Translations under genes and position numbers: made by a program
NCBI GenBank assembly: GCA_036023115.1
Contig: JAYKKT010000037.1
Location: 3,533,501 to 3,597,500 of the forward strand
Direction of reading: 5' to 3'
Length of the DNA stretch: 64,000 nt
From: Brasenia schreberi
Taxonomy: Eukaryota; Streptophyta; Magnoliopsida; Nymphaeales; Cabombaceae
Shown: piece by piece, positions 58,241 through 64,000 of the stretch
How the letters are laid out: every line of letters starts with the position of its first letter
How positions within the stretch are numbered: the first letter of the stretch is position 1
Notes under the pieces: generated by a model
What the model was told of the DNA's origin: nothing
The model's database searches: none
What the model saw: the letters and a program-made list of their open reading frames with translations, nothing else

Positions 58241-58489
58241 TTGTTTTCTAACAAATACATTTTTGATCTAATCAATAGTAAATTTGAAATCATTCAAATG
58301 TTACAACGCATCTTCCCTCTAAACATGCCAATAAACAATTCATACAATCAATATTAAAAACAACATTGAAAAGAAAATACCTTGATGGACTTTGATTAAT
58401 ACTGAAAAAGGAGCCAAACTAGATCATATCGGAACATAAGTCAAGTTAAATAGCCGTGAAAATTCACAAGAAGACCAGTTAAACAAAGA

Positions 58490-59241
58490 CCAATCTCATA
58501 TCTAACTCAGAGTGGGTTTGGATACAGGACCCGATCCACGACCTGAATCACCCTTGTATATAAACGATGCAACAAACGAGTCTTCCATGTTCGAGTGTGC
58601 ATTTCTGCCTCTGCCATCGTGGATCAAAGAGAGAAGAGGAAGAGGCATCCGACGACATCATAAACTCCACCTCTCTGCCTCCTCTGCTACTACTCCCTTC
58701 ATCGTTGTCCAACTGCACCATCGTCGTTCAGCTGCATCGCTGCCACTAACCCTTCGCAAGCCACTGCCACTAACCCTTCGTAAGCCACTGCCACCGGCTT
58801 CCTTCCTTCCTTCAGTCCCTCTCTCTCTGCGTGTTGTAGGCCTCACCTAAGCCACCACTCAGATCACCACCCGCCACTTACCTGACCACCAACTCACCCT
58901 GGCCACCATCCTCACAACCCAAATCGTTCCTCCTTCACCGTCCAACATCGACCCAACAATCCTCGGCCACCATCGACCGTTTTCCATAATCACCAAACCC
59001 TCTTTGTACGCCACCATTGTACGCCACCAAAACATGTACCCAAGCCCGCCGTTGCTCGACCTCACTGTTCTCAGCCACGTACTGCCATCACAATACCATT
59101 GCCTCTCCATCCAGTCCCCTTGCCTCTTTCTTCTTCACAAAAAAGTGAGAAAAACATCTGCAACCATCTATCATCGTTTCCCGATCATTTCTACCTATTG
59201 CCTCTGCCATTTTTATGAATTAGAGGTAATCAGAAGAGAAG
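58490..59241. other. GC-rich interior segment of the LTR element
   Basis: Pyrimidine-rich plus strand with short repeats (CACTGCCACTAACCCTTCG twice). Open frames on both strands (for example 58850-58512 region and minus 59110-58859) are not recognisable. It directly precedes the Hsp20 start and does not look like a heat-shock promoter: no HSE array (GAAnnTTC) was noticed. Confidence 0.4.
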
Positions 59242-59714
59242 ATGTCAATCATCTCGATCTTCTTCGGTCGACACAACGTCTTTGATCCATTTTCCCTAGA
59301 TGTCTGAGATCCCTTCCATGATTTCCGCTCCCTCGCTGATCCTCGCCCCTTCTTTGGCGATAGCGGCGAGACCTCTACCTTCGTCAACACTCAGATCGAT
59401 TGTAAAGTGACGCCCGAAGCCTACGTCTTCAAGGTCGATCTCTGAGGGCTGAAGAGGGAAGAAATGAAGGTAGAGTTTGAGGATGGAAGAGTGGTTTAGA
59501 TTAACGGCGAGCGCAACAAGGAGACTGAAGAAAGAAATGATTGCTGGCACTGAGTGGAGCGTAGCCGTGGCAAGTTCTTCCGTCGCTTTTGGTTATCGGA
59601 GAATGGCAAGGTCGATCACGTGAAAGCGACGATGGAGAACGGCGTCCTTACGGTGACAGTGCCCAAGGAAGATGCCAAAAACCCAATGTAAAGTCGATTG
59701 AAATCTTCAGTTGA
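59242..59714 (+). pseudogene. class I small heat-shock protein (Hsp20), pseudogene
   Basis: Class I sHsps are cytosolic chaperones with an alpha-crystallin domain. From ATG 59242 one frame reads MSIISIFFGRHNVFDPFSLD, V-stop-DPF, ETSTFVNTQIDCKVTPEAYV, FKVDL-stop-GLKREEMKVEF, EDGRVV-stop-INGERNKETEE, [42 protein letters not shown]. The four in-frame stops (TGA 59305, TGA 59443, TAG 59497, TGA 59551) replace Trp, Pro, a residue before Ile, and Arg. A one-base loss in an A run near 59677 shifts the last codons (KSIEI). Length, about 157 codons, and all alpha-crystallin landmarks are as in intact family members. It lies antisense inside the LTR element. Confidence 0.9.
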
Positions 59715-59908
59715 GTACAACTACAACAACAACTAAGCCTTTTCCCATTCCCATATTAGATGGGGTCGGGGGGTGGGGGTCTGCTACATAGCCTTTTCCC
59801 ATACTAGATGGGGTCGGGGGTCTGCTAGATGGATTCTTTGTTTCCACATAACCTATCATAACATGTAGAATCCAAGTCCGACAAAGTTTTATGCTGTCTG
59901 TCGGCTCT
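59714..59908 (-). mobile_element. LINE-derived bipartite short element, copy 2
   Basis: Minus strand: CCGACAGACAGCATAAAACT (LINE 5' leader), TTATGATAGGTTATGTGGAA (junction), ACAAAGAATCCAT, then a partly duplicated 3' end with GGGAAAAGGCTTAGTTGTTG. Flanked by a perfect 16-bp duplication TTGAAATCTTCAGTTG at 59698-59713 and 59909-59924, part of the Hsp20 3' end. No coding sequence. The same internal junction occurs at 11529-11728. Confidence 0.85.
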
Positions 59909-60045
59909 TTGAAATCTTCAGTTGTCAAACAATTCTTTGTGTCTTTGTACATAGATGTGTGTGATGTCCTTCTATGTCTGCAAGAGCATCATCACCCACA
60001 AATCCAAGCAAGGTGACTGCTTCATCCCTCTCTTTCTCACCGTAA

Positions 60046-60057
60046 GCTCTGATACTA
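60046..60057 (-). promoter_or_regulatory. primer-binding site
   Basis: Minus strand TAGTATCAGAGC directly after the 5' LTR, one mismatch from the initiator tRNA-Met complement TGGTATCAGAGC used by Copia elements. Confidence 0.8.
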
Positions 60058-60369
60058 TGTAAAAAAACAGCTAAAACGAACAAATTTATATACAAAGCAA
60101 CCATAAAGGGCTTGATGTTATTGAATACATGAAGAAAATTTATAGAGGAGAAGAGTGAAAGCCAACAACTGTGGTGATGATTGCTGAAACAACTGTGGTG
60201 ATGATTGCTGAAGGCGAATGGCTATTTTACTAGCCGTTGGCCCCCCGGTGGCCGTCGTGTCAAGTGGCCCTGGCCGGAGTGGTCGCGGCTAAAGTGACCC
60301 GGGTCTGTTGGGACCTGATTTCAAGCACAGACTTAGACTTATGGGCCCTACTAGCCCAACCCTATTACA
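60058..60369 (-). repeat. 5' LTR (312 bp)
   Basis: Plus-strand TGTAAAAAAACAGC to CCTATTACA. Contains a short tandem duplication (CAACTGTGGTGATGATTGCTG twice, 60166-60212) absent from the other LTR. Confidence 0.85.
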
Positions 60370-60374
60370 AAAGA

Positions 60375-62269
60375 GGCATTGTTTTTCTTCTTAAAAAGGT
60401 TAGCAATTTCAGTAAAAAGAATTGACTTCATTTTTCAAGTTTTATGTCAAGGTGCTTGGCTAGGGAGGAAAATTCAGTCTGATTTGAACTTTATTCAATC
60501 GGATTTCATTACTCCTACACGATGTTCAGTTTGACTGATTAATTTTTCTAAGTGGGGATCATTTCATTCTTGTTTTCAGGATACAGATTAATAATATACG
60601 GCATCATCTGTACACTTTCTGGTTACAAAATTACCAAACCTTTCCCAATATGTTTAGTTCATACTCATTTTTCGGTGCTAAGAGACTCGTTCAACAAGAT
60701 CTGCAATTATCATCAAACATTTAAAGTATTAGTTGCTGCCTGATTGTGACTTACTCTTATATTCCAATTTGATTTGTTTTGCTTTGTTTATTACTGTGTA
60801 ATAATGGTCTTGTTTTGGTTTGAGAGAGAAAATTTGTATCTCTCATAACTCAACATGAAAGTTGTGATGCTTTTTCTTGACTTTTCCATAGCATCTTGAA
60901 TCATCTATCATCTCAATTGAAGTTTAGATGAGATAGTTATACCCAAATTACTTAAATGATGCTCTAAATTATCCAAAATTGTCCAATTAGTTTCATTTTG
61001 CACTTAATGTCTTTATTTGCATCTTAAATCAAAATATAAGAATAATGAGTATATTTAAGTACCAAATAAGTATAAAAGACTAAATATTAAAGAAAAATAT
61101 ATAACATTATGCATTCTCATCAATAAACCTCCAATTAGCCTCTAAATTGGGCTTGGCCAAATTGGGTTTGGAGTTTTTAAAAAATTAAGAGACATCGCAT
61201 GTCATGGCCAGCCCACAAGTTGGTCAATTCAAATTTGCTTAACCCGCCTGTTAAGTAGACTGGGCTTGTGTAGACTCTCATTTAAATGAGCCTGCAATAT
61301 AGATATACTTCATATTATCAGGTTACAGATGTTGGCTCACAAGCCTTGACTTATTCGCCCACATTTTAAGTGACATTTGTCTATTTTTTTTATTACTATT
61401 TTTGAATGTATTGTTTGAATTCAAGTTTGAGTGTGAGTGGGTATAAATAGTGAAGTCTCACATGTAGAAAGAAATGAATTAATAAATAAGAATCATATAA
61501 GTAGAAAGATTCATAAATATAATATTTAAAAGCTTTTAGTCAAATTGACATGCATAAACCCCCTAATTATGAAATTAATATGAAGAGATCCTAATGAATG
61601 ACATTTGACTCGTGACTTTCTAACATAGCAAGACTCTTGTAAGTGGTAATTTATTTTATGAAATACAATAGTATTTCTTTGACCCAAGAATTGTACTAAT
61701 AACACCACTGTAACACCGTTCACCTTTACCACTTAAACTATATTCAAGTGGCGAACACTTCTTCTTTTTTTTTTTTTTATTTGATGCAAGCTTGCTATCA
61801 ATATTTATTGAATCTTATGTCCTCTAACTGCCACTAATTTTCCTGAGTCTAAATAAACTTGTATAATCAATATTTTTACTAGCTAGGCTATCTACGTCAA
61901 TTCTTTCTTTTTGGTTGAAGAAAAGTCGCCCTCGAGAACTTAAAATGTTGAAGCATAAAAAAAGAAAAAAAAATCTTAAATTTTGTCGGTTACAAAAAGA
62001 GAGTCCAAGTCCTAATGTAAGAAGAGTCGCTGATTATTTATAAATGTATTCCTTATGTGGTTTCTTGTTACACTTCAAATTCATTTCATTTATAATGCCA
62101 TCAAAGTGTTGATATAAAAATAACACTTTTTGATCTAAATAATATTGATGTGTATTCAAAAACTTAGTGATGAAAGATATCTAAGTTTTGAAAAAATCAC
62201 ACATGCCTTAATTCTATTAGAATCGAAATTATTGTTGTCAAAAATGGTAATTTTGATTGTGTGTCGAAA
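60375..62269. other. no gene recognised
   Basis: AT-rich. Searched for the next GluRS exon (family EAVELLKD) on the plus strand without success. A GGGCTTGG/AGCCCA-rich patch at 61140-61290 may be a degraded DNA transposon. Confidence 0.4.
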
Positions 62270-62299
62270 TTTAAGATTCAAGGAGGAGCAACTACACTT

Positions 62300-63050
62300 G
62301 GGATTTTTTAAGAAATGAGTGAAGATCTCGACTAGAAGATAGTAACTATTTGAAGATTCAAAGTTCAATTCAAAATAAATAGAATTTGAATTAAAACAAA
62401 GTTAATGTGAGTTGCACGGTAGGAATCCAAACAAGACAAGAATTGTCGAGAGAGAATAGAATTTGAATTTGAAACAAAAAGTTAACATGAGTTATTGCAG
62501 ACGTAGGATCCAAAACAAGACAAAAATTGGCCGAGAGAGATTAAGGCTTTGAGGATTCTTTGATAAAAATCGAAAGAGTTATTTCAAAGGATTACACGAT
62601 AATGATTAGGTAGTTTCTTTTATCAGACATTTGTTAAAATCTCGTAAGAGGGTAGTTACTTAGGATTTTTATAAATACCAAAACGATGAAAACATTTAGG
62701 AGTTGAAATGAGTGAAGATCTCGACTAGAAGATAGTAACTATTTGAAGATTCAAATTTCAATTCAAATAAATAAATTTGAATTTGAAAAGAAGTTATGAC
62801 AAAATAGTTGCAAGTGTAGGATCCAGACAAGACCTGACGGATTGCTAAGTACGAGATTAGCGATTACTTGTAGCAGAATTCTTACATGATAAAGATTGAA
62901 AGTAGTTATTTCATAGAAAGGATCTGATAATGATTAGACTTAAATTTCTTATTGTTGTAGACATTTAGGACTTGTCGAATCTCGTAAGAGGGTAGTTACT
63001 TAAGATTTTATAAATACCAAAAGGATGGAAACATTTAGGACTTGAAAATT
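62300..63050. repeat. two diverged direct repeats of about 350 bp with TATA-like boxes
   Basis: GTGAAGATCTCGACTAGAAG occurs near 62320 and 62710; ATCTCGTAAGAGGGTAGTTA near 62640 and 62979, each followed by TTATAAATACCAAAA. Units also share GTAGGATCCARACAAGAC. A TATA-like sequence at the same place in each unit suggests a duplicated promoter or LTR segment. Identity unknown. Confidence 0.6.
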
Positions 63051-64000
63051 CTCTACTTAAACACTTATGTAAACACGCTCTCTAGTCACTTTGATAATCT
63101 CAAGCAAAACAAGTTAGTCAAGTATGTTTCCATCATGTTCCTTTTACGTACAATTTAGAATTTCAATGCAAATTTAATTCAAAATCCGTTTACACTTTTA
63201 GTCATTTATTTTCCTACGAGTTCTCTTTTACTCTTGACAAGTGATTCTCTCGAGATCATTTGATTTCTTTTAATTACTTTCCTTTACTTGCTTTCTTTAC
63301 TTTTCTACAAGTTTATATTTCTATTCATTTTACTTTTCTACCCATTTATTTCTCATACTTTTACATTGCTTTCTTTTTAATTACAGTCATTTATCATTCC
63401 GTAATTTATATTTTTTGTCAAGTTTACTTTGCTTGTATTTTTTTCTTCCTTATTCTTTACATTTCATGCCATTTGATTGTTTTCTTTGTTTTCTACAATC
63501 TTTAACTTTCAATAAAGTTATTTTTATTGCATCTTGTATCTATTTTCAGTAAGTTTGTTACTCTTTAACTTTCAATGGCTATAAGTTATTCCATATTGCA
63601 TCTTGGAATTTTTCACAGTTGATGAGTTTCTACTTGTAATATTGTTATACAATAATTTTGATCTACACACCTTTTATGTCCTATAAGTACTATAGAATCC
63701 ATTGAGGAAGAGATTCTCTTCCCAGAATCGAGATACGGAATCAAATTTGTCTATTGACAAAAGTTGCACTAAACAAATTGGCACTTCTAATGGGACATAG
63801 TTGAAAGACCGGTATTTAGAAGAACCCTTTATCGTATATACAATTAAGAAGTGGAAATATTATGCCAAAAATGTCGGATAATATATCACTCAATGCTTAA
63901 AGCCCTCAAGCAAGGAACAATGGAGCAAATGGTGATAGAGACACCATAGTGTGCGTAACTTTGTCACAAACCTTAGATCCTGGTGAGTGAAATCACGAGG
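63051..64000. other. pyrimidine-rich then AT-rich sequence, no gene
   Basis: The open frame 63260-63505 is low-complexity Phe/Ile/Leu from T-rich sequence. May be leader sequence downstream of the TATA-like boxes at 62.7-63.0 kb. Confidence 0.4.

Larger units (their letters stand above)
56656..60369 (-). mobile_element. non-autonomous LTR retrotransposon (3.7 kb) carrying an Hsp20 pseudogene
   Basis: Minus-strand element: 3' LTR 56656-56923, polypurine tract, interior, primer-binding site, 5' LTR 60058-60369. LTRs are TGTAAA...TATTACA on the plus strand and share blocks such as TTTATAGAGGAGAAGAGTG and CAAGTGGCC. A 5-bp duplication AAAGA flanks it (56651-56655, 60370-60374). I find no gag, protease, RT or integrase. 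The interior instead holds tandem repeats, a GC-rich segment and a plus-strand small heat-shock gene. It lies in a presumed GluRS intron. Confidence 0.85.

Noticed and set aside
58512..58850. 112-aa frame before Hsp20
   Set aside because: Starts with GTG, low-complexity Pro/Leu/Ser, and no family recognised.
63260..63505. 81-aa membrane-like frame
   Set aside because: Composition follows from T-rich DNA; no conserved pattern.
62300..63700. Endogenous pararetrovirus promoter region
   Set aside because: The TATA plus long leader pattern suggested it, but no coding sequence or tRNA-Met primer site supports it.

Overview
This window is nuclear DNA from a flowering plant. It is AT-rich and intergenic over most of its length. 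It has exons with GT-AG introns, plant-type organellar proteins, TA/CT microsatellites, tRNA-derived SINEs, and RTE-type LINEs ending in (TTG)n. I cannot name the species. No tRNA, rRNA, CRISPR array or bacterial-type operon was seen. The content is a few host genes, mostly damaged or partial, in a thick layer of nested transposable elements.

Region by region. 0.75-14.6 kb: a decayed NADPH-thioredoxin reductase gene, two exons split by a 12.9 kb intron. The intron holds a LINE inside a LINE (both with target-site duplications, TSDs), a 4.2 kb hAT element with a smaller relative inside its transposase, a third LINE copy, and a second hAT-type element containing a short LINE-derived element. 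14.9-34 kb: mobile DNA (5'-truncated RTE LINE, LTR-like segments, SINEs, a hAT MITE, a truncated Copia element, a near-complete RTE LINE at 28.97-32.24 kb) plus one exon-like fragment resembling the cohesin loader SCC2. 34.4-45.2 kb: an unidentified terminal exon, a small intact ORF with a TATA box (35.6 kb), several TA-flanked MITEs, a PORR-domain organellar RNA-splicing gene (43.2-44.3 kb, minus) and a broken inverted piece of a paralogue beside it. 45.5-56.5 kb: hAT MITEs, an unidentified terminal exon, exon 1 of an organellar glutamyl-tRNA synthetase on the minus strand, and four later exons of the same family on the plus strand. 56.66-60.37 kb: a complete non-autonomous LTR element (LTRs, PBS, PPT, 5-bp TSD) whose interior holds a class I small heat-shock protein pseudogene on the opposite strand, with a LINE-derived short element at its 3' end. 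60.4-64 kb: AT-rich, no gene recognised, with diverged direct repeats.

The host genes do not form a pathway; three point to organelles (thioredoxin reductase, PORR splicing factor, organellar GluRS). The most noteworthy structures are mobile-element architectures: LINE-derived bipartite short elements sharing one deletion junction, the LTR element carrying Hsp20, the hAT-in-hAT nesting, and a MITE family bounded by TA microsatellites. I found nothing resembling an unknown enzymatic or defence system.
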